Shown: positions 1-6,170 of the stretch, one piece after another
Layout of the letters: each line of letters opens with the position of its first letter
Position numbering within the stretch: the stretch's first letter is position 1
Source of the DNA: an uncultured Lachnospiraceae bacterium
Lineage (GTDB): Bacteria; Bacillota; Clostridia; Lachnospirales; Lachnospiraceae
Direction of reading: 5' to 3'
Length of the DNA: 9,922 nt
Assembly: GCA_910579325.1 (NCBI GenBank)
Contig: CAJTTU010000017.1
Location: 18,700-28,621 of the forward strand
Notes under the pieces: model-generated
Seen by the model: only the letters and a program-made list of their open reading frames with translations
The model's database searches: none
What the model was told of the DNA's origin: nothing
Position numbers and translations under genes: made by a program

Positions 1-1286
1 TGACTCATCACCTGCTGCTTCCGCCCCACATATTTGGCGTAAATCCCCCGCTCTGTCTCCGAGGCGTTTTTATCGCTGAAATGAGAGACAGACAGCACAT
101 TGTTGCCGATCAGCTGATAGTAAACGTCCTTTACCGGAATATACCGCTCCTCCGCCGACATGGTAGGCGTAATGGTCACATCCTCATTTATGATTTTCGC
201 CACCAGGATACCGGCCAGCCGCTGCTCCAGCAAATGGTAAATGGCCTCCTGTTCCTCGACGGTTATATTCAGATAAACATCATTTCCTGCCAGCGGATCT
301 GTCTGATTCACAATCTCCAGGATATGTCCCTGGCTGTCCACGTACATGGTCTGCTCTCCCTTGGTTCCCCGCAGCTCCGATTCCATAGACGCCTCGATAC
401 CGGTCTTCCCGATCATGTCTCCGACGGCATACTCACCGCTTTCCGTCTTGAGCGCCTCCAGTTCCTCCTGATCTACCTGGCCGATATAACCAATTATATT
501 GGAAAAATATTCACTGTGCTCATAAACCCGGATGGAATCCTCCTTTACATCCACCCCTTTCAGCGCGTTGCTGTGTTCCAGTACATCCGAAACGGTGGAA
601 ATGTCCACATCCTGAGATACGGTTACCTCCATATATTTCTGATAGGAATTCAAAGCCATGGCATAGCGCATATGGATCAAGTCCAGCGTCTCCTGCTTTG
701 TCAGCTCATAAGAAGGGCCTTTTCGCTTGTACTTTCCGATGCCGTACCGGTCCACAAGCTCATCGATCATGTCCTGAGCCGTAGAGGTTGAAAGAATTTC
801 ATCCTCCGTGTCCAGCTCCTCCACGCTCCTTTTTCCGTAGGCATCCCGCAGAAACGCCAGCCGGCGGGCTTCCGTGGCGGTAAAAATATAATTTCCATTT
901 TCATCCAGATCAATGGGAACCGAAGAGACAATGGTCTCGCCATGTTCCATCAGAATCTTCCGCAGTTCCAGAAGCATCAGGTTTCTCTCATAACCGTTGT
1001 AATCGCCGGTATCCATAACCGTAACCGAATAAGCCAGTTTGTTATAAGCCAGCGGTTTTCCGTTCCGGTCATAAATAGCGCCTCTGGAACTGTCCTTTTT
1101 TACGGTTGTCAGCGTCTTGCTGATATAATCGTTCTGATACGATTCGCCCTGGACGATCTGAACCTGGAACAGATGCGCCGTAAGCGTGGCCATCATGCCC
1201 ACCATAATCACCGCCAGGATAAACAGTCTGGAGGTAAAAAAATTTTTCAGAAATTCCAGGATAATCTGAAACAATTCTTTAAACAA
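1..1286 (-). CDS. mrdA: Penicillin-binding protein 2, class B transpeptidase (3' part outside the window)
   Basis: Monofunctional peptidoglycan transpeptidase of the elongation machinery, anchored in the membrane with its bulk outside the cell. Only the first 428 codons are present; the frame runs open off the window edge at base 1. A hydrophobic anchor lies at about residues 20-42, followed by the pedestal hallmark RGAIYDRNG (about 68-76) and GKTGIE (about 293-298) with ELRGTKG just after, then a strand like the LTID..LQ region (about 336-346). No SxxK active-site serine is seen in the next 80-90 residues, so the catalytic domain lies beyond the edge. I chose TTG at 1286-1284 because the frame has no ATG before the anchor, and AAGGAG lies 11 bases upstream inside mreD. 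The start overlaps the mreD stop by 8 bases. The family is clear. Assignment to PBP2 rather than another class B PBP rests on the mreC-mreD neighbours and overall pattern. Confidence 0.88.
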   Translation of the reverse strand, partial: MFKELFQIILEFLKNFFTSRLFILAVIMVGMMATLTAHLFQVQIVQGESYQNDYISKTLTTVKKDSSRGAIYDRNGKPLAYNKLAYSVTVMDTGDYNGYERNLMLLELRKILMEHGETIVSSVPIDLDENGNYIFTATEARRLAFLRDAYGKRSVEELDTEDEILSTSTAQDMIDELVDRYGIGKYKRKGPSYELTKQETLDLIHMRYAMALNSYQKYMEVTVSQDVDISTVSDVLEHSNALKGVDVKEDSIRVYEHSEYFSNIIGYIGQVDQEELEALKTESGEYAVGDMIGKTGIEASMESELRGTKGEQTMYVDSQGHILEIVNQTDPLAGNDVYLNITVEEQEAIYHLLEQRLAGILVAKIINEDVTITPTMSAEERYIPVKDVYYQLIGNNVLSVSHFSDKNASETERGIYAKYVGRKQQVMS

Positions 1287-1812
1287 ATTTGGTCGATCTC
1301 CTTTTTTCCAGTTCCTCCATCTTCGTGTTAATCCTGATGATAATGCGGAACAGAATCAATCCCGTCACAATGGTGCACACCATCTCCGGCAGAATCATAT
1401 TCATCGCGTAAAACCGGAAATTCATCCGGTTCCGGAGCAGAAAATGAAGGACAAAGATATAGCATCCCAGGCCTAAATCACTTAAACCGCAGGCAATGGT
1501 AGGAATCAGCAGATTGTCATAGAAAAAATATTTATGACATACGCCATTTAAATACCCCATGTACAGATAAGCCAGGGAATAAAAACCGATCCGGTATCCG
1601 AATACACTGTCCATTAAAAGCCCGCACACCACGCCGGCCAGCATTCCGTAATAAGGGCCGCTGCAAAGGCCGAAAGCGCAGACGATGATCACCAGAATAT
1701 TTGGCACGTAGATAATCCACCGAATGGCAGGCAATATGCTGTTCTGTAAAAGGAATCCGGCCACAATCACAAGAATCATGCCGAGAAGACGTTTTAATTT
1801 CAACTGAATCAT
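1279..1812 (-). CDS. mreD: Rod shape-determining protein MreD
   Basis: Integral membrane protein of the elongasome that works with MreC to position peptidoglycan synthesis. The 177-residue product has the usual family size. It is strongly hydrophobic, with likely membrane segments near residues 9-26, 33-50, 54-70, 74-92, 99-125 and 137-160, and a charged cytoplasmic tail (KMEELEKRR). The segment GLLMDSVFGYRIGFYSL (64-80) fits the conserved MreD pattern G-L-x-x-D-x-x-x-G-x-x-x-G. The ATG is preceded by AGGA at 1820-1823, 7 bases upstream. It lies 104 bases after mreC and overlaps the PBP2 start by 8 bases. The family diverges fast, so the call rests on hydropathy, this motif and the position between mreC and a class B PBP gene, which together make it secure. 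Confidence 0.9.
   Translation of the reverse strand: MIQLKLKRLLGMILVIVAGFLLQNSILPAIRWIIYVPNILVIIVCAFGLCSGPYYGMLAGVVCGLLMDSVFGYRIGFYSLAYLYMGYLNGVCHKYFFYDNLLIPTIACGLSDLGLGCYIFVLHFLLRNRMNFRFYAMNMILPEMVCTIVTGLILFRIIIRINTKMEELEKRRSTKFV
1298..1303 (-). promoter_or_regulatory. Ribosome binding site for the PBP2 gene
   Basis: AAGGAG on the minus strand within the last codons of mreD, 11 bases before the TTG proposed as the PBP2 start. It decides the start because the first in-frame ATG lies inside the membrane anchor. It also implies that PBP2 synthesis is coupled to translation through the end of mreD. The spacing is slightly long. Confidence 0.6.
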
Positions 1813-1916
1813 AAATTATTCCTATATAGAGTTCCGCAACTCCCGTCCCTATGAGCACTTGGGGTCTGTCTTTCAGCCGCTTATTATTTTCCGGGGCTTG
1901 TACGGTCAGTTGCTGT
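1813..1916 (-). other. mreC-mreD gap with a small hairpin before the mreD RBS
   Basis: A 104-base gap, large for this operon. It contains an inverted repeat GAGTT-GCGG-AACTC (1829-1842), a 5-base-pair stem with a 4-base loop, ending 5 bases before the AGGA of the mreD ribosome site. No T-run follows the stem, so it is not a standard terminator. I see no convincing promoter: the best pair, CTGACC and TAATAA at 17-base spacing, is poor in the -10. The stem could modulate mreD translation or be incidental. Confidence 0.3.
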
Positions 1917-2777
1917 TTATTCTATGATATCATCCCCCGTATTTTTCAGGGTAGTGATAACCAGCACTGTCTCCAGATGCTCAAAATCCACCACGGGGAT
2001 CAGCGTTCCCGACTTGGTCATATTATTGGAATCCACGGCGATCTCATCGATATAGCCGATCAGAATACCGGACAGATAAACGCTGCTGATATTGGACGTG
2101 ATTATCTTATCCCCGGGGCCGATCTCGCTCTCCTTGTCAATATACATCACCCGAAGCATACCATCTTCATAAAGCTCCAGGTCCCCGGATACAACGAAAC
2201 TTTCCCTTGTATTCTCCGACATCGCCGTGATGTTGCTCTCATCATCGATAATAGACATAACCCTGGCAGATCTCGGCCCCACCGCTGTGATAATGCCTAC
2301 CAGTCCGCCCTGCGCGATCACCACCATATCTTTCGCGAGGCCGTCGTCACTTCCCTTATCGATCAGAAAAGAGTGAAACCATTTGCCGGAATCCTTGCCG
2401 ATTACCCTGGCCCCCACTTTCTCATACTGGGAATATTCCTGGTCCAGCTTAAAAAGCTCCCGGTAAGTCTCCAGCTCATACTTATCCTGCTGAGACAAAC
2501 TCTTTTCTTCCTGCAAAGCCGCCAGCTGTTCTTTTAAGCGGACGTTTTCTTCCTGGGCCTTCTTTAGCGCCGCCAGGCTCTCCGCCTCGGAAAAAATCTG
2601 GCTGCCCAGCTGATTTAAACCTTTCTGCATAGGCATAATGGCGGCATTGATGCCATTTTCCAGGGCATCCGTCACGCTGCTTTTAAAAAAAGAAAGGACA
2701 ATCAACACCAGAAAGGTCAGCGTCAGCAGAAACAGCGTCATCCTGGCGGGAATCCTGAAATTGAAACGATCTTTCAT
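1917..2777 (-). CDS. mreC: Rod shape-determining protein MreC
   Basis: Bitopic membrane protein that scaffolds the elongation complex on the outer face of the membrane, contacting MreD and class B PBPs. The 286-residue product has the canonical layout: a short basic cytoplasmic end, one membrane segment (about 13-31), a coiled coil (about 62-108, rich in Glu, Lys, Leu and Gln), then the two-part beta domain (about 120-277). Recognisable beta-domain segments are GLVGIITAVG (158-167) and GDKIITSNISSVYLSGILIGYI (222-243). The C-terminal strand ends FEHLETVLVI, a typical MreC finish, followed by a short acidic tail. The ATG follows the radC stop with no base between (TAGATG), and GAGG at 2788-2791 sits 10 bases upstream, so the two genes look translationally coupled. 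Many Firmicutes have mreB between radC and mreC; here it is absent. Confidence 0.95.
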   Translation of the reverse strand: MKDRFNFRIPARMTLFLLTLTFLVLIVLSFFKSSVTDALENGINAAIMPMQKGLNQLGSQIFSEAESLAALKKAQEENVRLKEQLAALQEEKSLSQQDKYELETYRELFKLDQEYSQYEKVGARVIGKDSGKWFHSFLIDKGSDDGLAKDMVVIAQGGLVGIITAVGPRSARVMSIIDDESNITAMSENTRESFVVSGDLELYEDGMLRVMYIDKESEIGPGDKIITSNISSVYLSGILIGYIDEIAVDSNNMTKSGTLIPVVDFEHLETVLVITTLKNTGDDIIE

Positions 2778-3470
2778 CTACAATAATCCTCGTTCTTTGA
2801 AACTGATATACTTATTATCACCGATAATAATGTGGTCGATCAGTCGGATCCCCAGCATGGCGCCGGAATGTTCGATCCTCTGGGTAACCAGCATATCCTC
2901 TTTGCTGGGCTCCGGATTGCCGCTGGGATGATTGTGCAGAAGCACTACGTACACCGCATGATAACGCAACGCCTCGATAAAAATCTCCCTTGGAGAGACC
3001 AGCGAAGAATTTACCGTTCCTCTGGTAAGAAGCATATCCTTCAGCAGATGGTTTTTCGTGTCAAAAAACGCCGCCACCATATCTTCTTGTTCCTGATGAC
3101 GCATCCGCTCCATATAATAAGAGGCGATCGAACCGGGGGAGTTTAATACCAGCTCCTTTTCCCGGCTGCTCTGGGCAATCCGTTTGGACAGCTCTCCCAC
3201 ACACTGAATCTGCACCGCTTTGATCTCGCCGATTCCTTTCAGTGCGCACAGCTCCGGTATCGACAGGTGGAGGATCGTGGACAGCCCTTCTCCCGCCCTG
3301 CCCAAAGCCAGCACTTTCCTGGCCAGATCCAGAGAACTTTCTCCCTGGGCTCCGGTTCGGATGATCACCGACAATAATTCCGCGTCTGACAGGGCCTCCG
3401 GACCTCTCTCCAGACATCTTTCGTAGGGACGTTCCTGTACAGGCAATTCTTTCATACTGTAATGTGACAT
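2778..3470 (-). CDS. radC: RadC family protein (JAB/MPN domain, YeeS-type)
   Basis: A 230-residue RadC homologue. An N-terminal helical region (about 1-100) carries a helix-hairpin-helix-like segment, ELCALKGIGEIKAVQI (73-88). The C-terminal JAB1/MPN metalloprotease-like domain (about 105-229) carries the diagnostic HNHPSGNPEPSKED (179-192); His179, His181 and Asp192 are the expected zinc ligands. The name comes from an old repair phenotype in E. coli that was later traced to another gene. The true substrate is unknown, so peptidase activity is a prediction. GAGGG at 3480-3484 lies 9 bases before the ATG. It follows the DUF4321 gene by 44 bases and abuts mreC directly. The position next to mre genes is widely conserved in Firmicutes, but the functional link is unexplained. 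Confidence 0.95.
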   Translation of the reverse strand: MSHYSMKELPVQERPYERCLERGPEALSDAELLSVIIRTGAQGESSLDLARKVLALGRAGEGLSTILHLSIPELCALKGIGEIKAVQIQCVGELSKRIAQSSREKELVLNSPGSIASYYMERMRHQEQEDMVAAFFDTKNHLLKDMLLTRGTVNSSLVSPREIFIEALRYHAVYVVLLHNHPSGNPEPSKEDMLVTQRIEHSGAMLGIRLIDHIIIGDNKYISFKERGLL

Positions 3471-3514
3471 CTGTAATTTCCCTCAGGTAAATCCCCAAAC
3501 ACTATTTTAAGCCG

Positions 3515-3769
3515 TTATAACAGCCTGTAGGCCAGCAAAGCGGCGCAAACGCCCAATATGCCGGCTACGCTGATCCTGATCGTCAGTCCGAAAGTCAGCG
3601 CAACCACCCCCAGGTCCAGAACCAACGGGGAAGAAAGGCCAAAGGTCTGCCCGTAATCCAGCCAGCCGAAAGCTCCCGTACCCCCGGCCAGCGATCCGAT
3701 AAAACCGCCCAGAACCACTCCGCACAGCAGCAAGATAATCAATACGGCAGTGCCATGTGATTTCTTCAT
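3515..3769 (-). CDS. DUF4321 family small membrane protein
   Basis: An 84-residue protein of unknown function. It has a basic start (MKKSHG), one hydrophobic segment rich in Gly (about 7-30), a polar stretch, then FGLSSPLVLDLGVVALTFGL running into a second hydrophobic region to the C-terminus. The spacing of the PL-LDL-LTFGL residues matches my recollection of the DUF4321 family, found in clostridia beside radC or maf. A longer reading from an ATG at 3835 adds 22 residues, but that start lies upstream of the predicted promoter -10. The start at 3769 has GAAAGGG 9 bases upstream and gives the usual family length, so I chose it. It is the first gene of the radC-mre-PBP2 block, which suggests an envelope role by association only. 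Confidence 0.8.
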   Translation of the reverse strand: MKKSHGTAVLIILLLCGVVLGGFIGSLAGGTGAFGWLDYGQTFGLSSPLVLDLGVVALTFGLTIRISVAGILGVCAALLAYRLL

Positions 3770-3778
3770 ATCAAATAT

Positions 3779-3785
3779 CCCTTTC
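3779..3785 (-). promoter_or_regulatory. Ribosome binding site for the DUF4321 gene
   Basis: GAAAGGG on the minus strand, 9 bases before the ATG at 3769. This near-consensus site decides for the 84-residue product over the 106-residue alternative starting at 3835, which would begin before the predicted transcription start. Confidence 0.75.
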
Positions 3786-3805
3786 TCCAGATTTATCTGA
3801 CGCTC

Positions 3806-3834
3806 AGTATAACACACAATTTTCCTGATGTACA
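3806..3834 (-). promoter_or_regulatory. Candidate sigma-A promoter for the DUF4321-radC-mreCD-PBP2 block
   Basis: On the minus strand, TGTACA (3829-3834, 4 of 6 match to TTGACA) is followed after 17 bases by TATACT (3806-3811, 5 of 6 match to TATAAT). A TG dinucleotide one base before the -10 makes it an extended -10. An A/T-rich tract (about 3847-3865) with a run AAAATTTTCTT lies upstream, reminiscent of an UP element but several bases further out than usual. The -10 is 36 bases before the start codon at 3769. No GC-rich hairpin with a T-run separates it from the preceding gene, so read-through from the mutS block may also occur. Confidence 0.6.
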
Positions 3835-3871
3835 TGTTTCTTCCAACAATTAAGAAAATTTTAATAACAGG

Positions 3872-5152
3872 TTAAACCAACCCTTTATCTGCCATCCGCT
3901 GCAAAGCTGTCAGAATGCCGAATCTGCCGTGGTTCCAGGTCAATCCGCCCTGAAAGAAAACCGTGTAGGGCGGGCGTAACGGCCCGTCGGCGCTCAGCTC
4001 GATGGAGGACCCCTGCACAAACGCGCCCGCCGCCATAATCACGTCGGAGTCATACCCCGGCATCGCCCAGGGTTCCGGATATACATAACTGTCTACCGGC
4101 GCGGCGGCCTGGATTCCCTCGCAGAAGGCGATCAGTGCTTCCGGTCTTTTCAGTTCCACCGCCTGAATGATATCATGGCGGCTGACGCTGCCGTCAGGAA
4201 TTACCTTAAATCCCAGCTCCTCGAAAATATTGGCAGCGAAAATGGCAGCCTTCAACGCGCCTGCCGTTACCACAGGGGCCATGAAAAACCCCTGAAAAAA
4301 AGTCTGGTTTAACCCAAGGCTTGCACCCACCTCTTTTCCAAGTCCCGGCGAGGTCAGACGGTAAGCGCATTTTTCGATCAGTTCTTTCCGCCCGGCGATA
4401 TAGCCGCCCACAGGGGCCAGTCCGCCGCCGGGATTTTTGATCAGGGAACCTACGATCATGTCCGCTCCCACCTGGGAAGGCTCCCGTTCCTCCACAAATT
4501 CACCGTAACAATTGTCCACCATACAGACCACGTCCGGCCTGATTCCCTTTATAAAATGAATCAGCTCTCCGATACGGTCCACAGACAGCGTAGGTCTGGA
4601 ATCATACCCTTTGGAGCGCTGAATGGTCACCATCCGGGTATCAGGACGCAGCGCCTGACGGATTCCCTCATAATCAAAACCGCCGTCCGGCAGCAGTTCC
4701 ACCTGACGATAAGAAACGCCGAACTCTTTCAGGGAACAGGCCGATTCCCGGATGCCGATTACCTCTTCCAGGGTATCATAAGGTTTTCCCACCGGCGACA
4801 GAAGCTCGTCCCCGGGCCTTAAAACAGCGGACAGAGCCACATGGAGGGCATGAGTGCCGCAGGTCAGCTGGGCCCGCACCAACGCGTCCTCGCAGCCAAA
4901 CGCTTTCGCGTATACCTGTTCCAGCGTATCCCGTCCATCGTCATTGTATCCATAGCCTGTAGAAGACGCGAAATGCCCTGCGTTTACCCTGCATTCCCGC
5001 ATCGCCTGCAGCACCTTCATCTGATTGTATTCTGCCCGCTCATCGATAGACCGAAACCGTTGGAACAGCTTTTCTTCCGTCCGTTCTCCAAGAGCGATCA
5101 CCTCCTGACCTAAGCCCATCTGCCGATACAGCTCTCTCAATGTATCCCGCAT
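3872..5152 (-). CDS. ynbB: YnbB-like PLP-dependent enzyme (Met_gamma_lyase / 'aluminium resistance' family)
   Basis: A 426-residue fold-type I pyridoxal phosphate enzyme, full length for its family. CGTHALHVALSAVL (98-111) resembles the phosphate-binding turn. DNCYGEF (213-219) supplies the ring-facing Asp213, and Lys239 in GSLIKNPGGGLAP is the expected Schiff-base lysine. Family members are labelled aluminium resistance protein or methionine gamma-lyase family protein. The first comes from a phenotype and the second from homology, and I know of no firmly established reaction, so substrate and pathway stay open; a cysteine, methionine or cystathionine lyase-type reaction is the natural guess. 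AAAGGA (5163-5168) lies 10 bases before the ATG, inside miaA, whose end overlaps this start by 16 bases. The miaA-ynbB association recurs in Firmicutes, often with hfq between; here hfq is missing. It is the last gene before the 102-base promoter gap. Confidence 0.88.
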   Translation of the reverse strand: MRDTLRELYRQMGLGQEVIALGERTEEKLFQRFRSIDERAEYNQMKVLQAMRECRVNAGHFASSTGYGYNDDGRDTLEQVYAKAFGCEDALVRAQLTCGTHALHVALSAVLRPGDELLSPVGKPYDTLEEVIGIRESACSLKEFGVSYRQVELLPDGGFDYEGIRQALRPDTRMVTIQRSKGYDSRPTLSVDRIGELIHFIKGIRPDVVCMVDNCYGEFVEEREPSQVGADMIVGSLIKNPGGGLAPVGGYIAGRKELIEKCAYRLTSPGLGKEVGASLGLNQTFFQGFFMAPVVTAGALKAAIFAANIFEELGFKVIPDGSVSRHDIIQAVELKRPEALIAFCEGIQAAAPVDSYVYPEPWAMPGYDSDVIMAAGAFVQGSSIELSADGPLRPPYTVFFQGGLTWNHGRFGILTALQRMADKGLV

Positions 5153-6165
5153 CTTAATTCAATCCTTTCTAACATCTCCTTAAGCAGCTCCTTCTGACCG
5201 GCATACTGTTCCCGCTCAAGCCAGATCACATCCCGCTCCCGCCGAAACCATGTCAGCTGCCGTTTGGCAAAACGTCTGGTATCCCGTTTCAAAAGCTCCG
5301 CTGCCTGTTCAAAGGTCAGCTTTCCTTCAAGATAATCCAGCATTTCCTTATAGCCCAGTCCCTGCATGGAGGTCATGCCCTTTTTACAGCCCATGGCCCG
5401 CAGCTTTTTCACTTCCTCCAAAAGTCCCCCGTCAATCATCTGATCGACCCGCAGATTGATCCGCTCATACAACCTGGCCCGGTCCATGGTCAGCACAAAA
5501 TAAGCAAAGCGGTAGGGAGACTCCTTTTTACGCTGCTCATGATTATAGGAAGAGAAGGTTCGTCCGGTCAGGTAAATATATTCCAGCGCCCGGATAACCC
5601 GCTTCTGATTATTCGGATGGTTTTCCGCCGCGTATTCCGGATCTTTCTCATTCAGCAGGTCATACAGATACTGATTCCCTTTTTCTTCCGCCAGCGCCTC
5701 CAGCCTTTTCCGGTAATCTCCTGCCTCCCCCTCTTCCTCCGGCTGAGAAAAATCGATTCCGTATAACAGCGCCTGAATATAAAATCCGGTTCCTCCCACT
5801 ACCAGAGGAATATGTCCTCTGCCGTAAATCCGCTCCATGGCTTCCACAGCCATGGACTGAAACCTGACCACGTTAAACTCTTCTCTTGGATCTAACACAT
5901 CGATCAGGTGATGGGGAATTCCCTCCATTTCTTTCCGGCTGATCTTCGCCGAACCGATATCCATTCCCCGGTACACCTGCATGGAATCCGCGCTGATCAC
6001 CTCGCCGCCGACAGCCCTGGCCAGCGCAATCGAAAGCCGTGTCTTACCCGCCGCCGTAGGACCGGTCAGGATAATCAGCGGACGTTTTTCCTCTTTATTG
6101 ATTTCTGTCACCGTTTTTCGTTCCTGTTCTTTATCAGCTGCATTTCTATTTTCCGCTATCAGCAT
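5137..6165 (-). CDS. miaA: tRNA dimethylallyltransferase MiaA
   Basis: Transfers dimethylallyl from DMAPP to N6 of A37 in tRNAs that read UNN codons, stabilising codon pairing in the cytoplasm. Motifs appear in the expected order: P-loop-like GPTAAGKT (35-42), DSMQVYRGMDIGSAK (60-74), HHLIDVLDP (85-93), GGTGFYIQALLYG (124-136), QKRVIRALE (187-195), GLGYKEM (269-275) and RRFAKRQLTWFR (297-308). The first ATG, 5 bases after the mutL stop, gives 342 residues with a charged extension of about 28 residues before the usual start of the fold and only a weak ribosome site. A GTG at 6111, with AGGA 10 bases upstream, would give 324 residues, closer to the family norm of about 310. I list the ATG because of its tight coupling to mutL, but the GTG is a real alternative. 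Its 3' end overlaps the PLP enzyme gene by 16 bases. Confidence 0.96.
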   Translation of the reverse strand: MLIAENRNAADKEQERKTVTEINKEEKRPLIILTGPTAAGKTRLSIALARAVGGEVISADSMQVYRGMDIGSAKISRKEMEGIPHHLIDVLDPREEFNVVRFQSMAVEAMERIYGRGHIPLVVGGTGFYIQALLYGIDFSQPEEEGEAGDYRKRLEALAEEKGNQYLYDLLNEKDPEYAAENHPNNQKRVIRALEYIYLTGRTFSSYNHEQRKKESPYRFAYFVLTMDRARLYERINLRVDQMIDGGLLEEVKKLRAMGCKKGMTSMQGLGYKEMLDYLEGKLTFEQAAELLKRDTRRFAKRQLTWFRRERDVIWLEREQYAGQKELLKEMLERIELRCGIH

Positions 6166-6170
6166 TTCTG

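Noticed and set aside
81..791. Plus-strand 236-codon open frame
   Set aside because: It lies antisense to the PBP2 gene, whose translation shows clear family motifs. The plus-strand product is rich in His, Arg, Ile and Leu with no recognisable domain.
1532..1858. Minus-strand 108-codon open frame starting at GTG and overlapping mreD
   Set aside because: It is out of frame with mreD, whose membrane topology and motif are clear. The product is Arg, Cys and His rich without family features. Its upstream part is noted only as a possible MreC remnant.
1880..1916. Possible promoter between mreC and mreD (CTGACC with TAATAA)
   Set aside because: The -10 matches the consensus at only 3 of 6 positions and there is no extended element, so this level of match is expected by chance.
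1851..2537. Plus-strand 228-codon open frame opposite mreC
   Set aside because: It is a shadow of mreC. Its composition is typical of an antisense frame, and it has no domain and no independent context.
3843..3865. A/T-rich dyad after the ynbB stop as a terminator
   Set aside because: The stem is only about 5 A/T pairs with no G/C core and no proper T-run, so it is not a credible intrinsic terminator.
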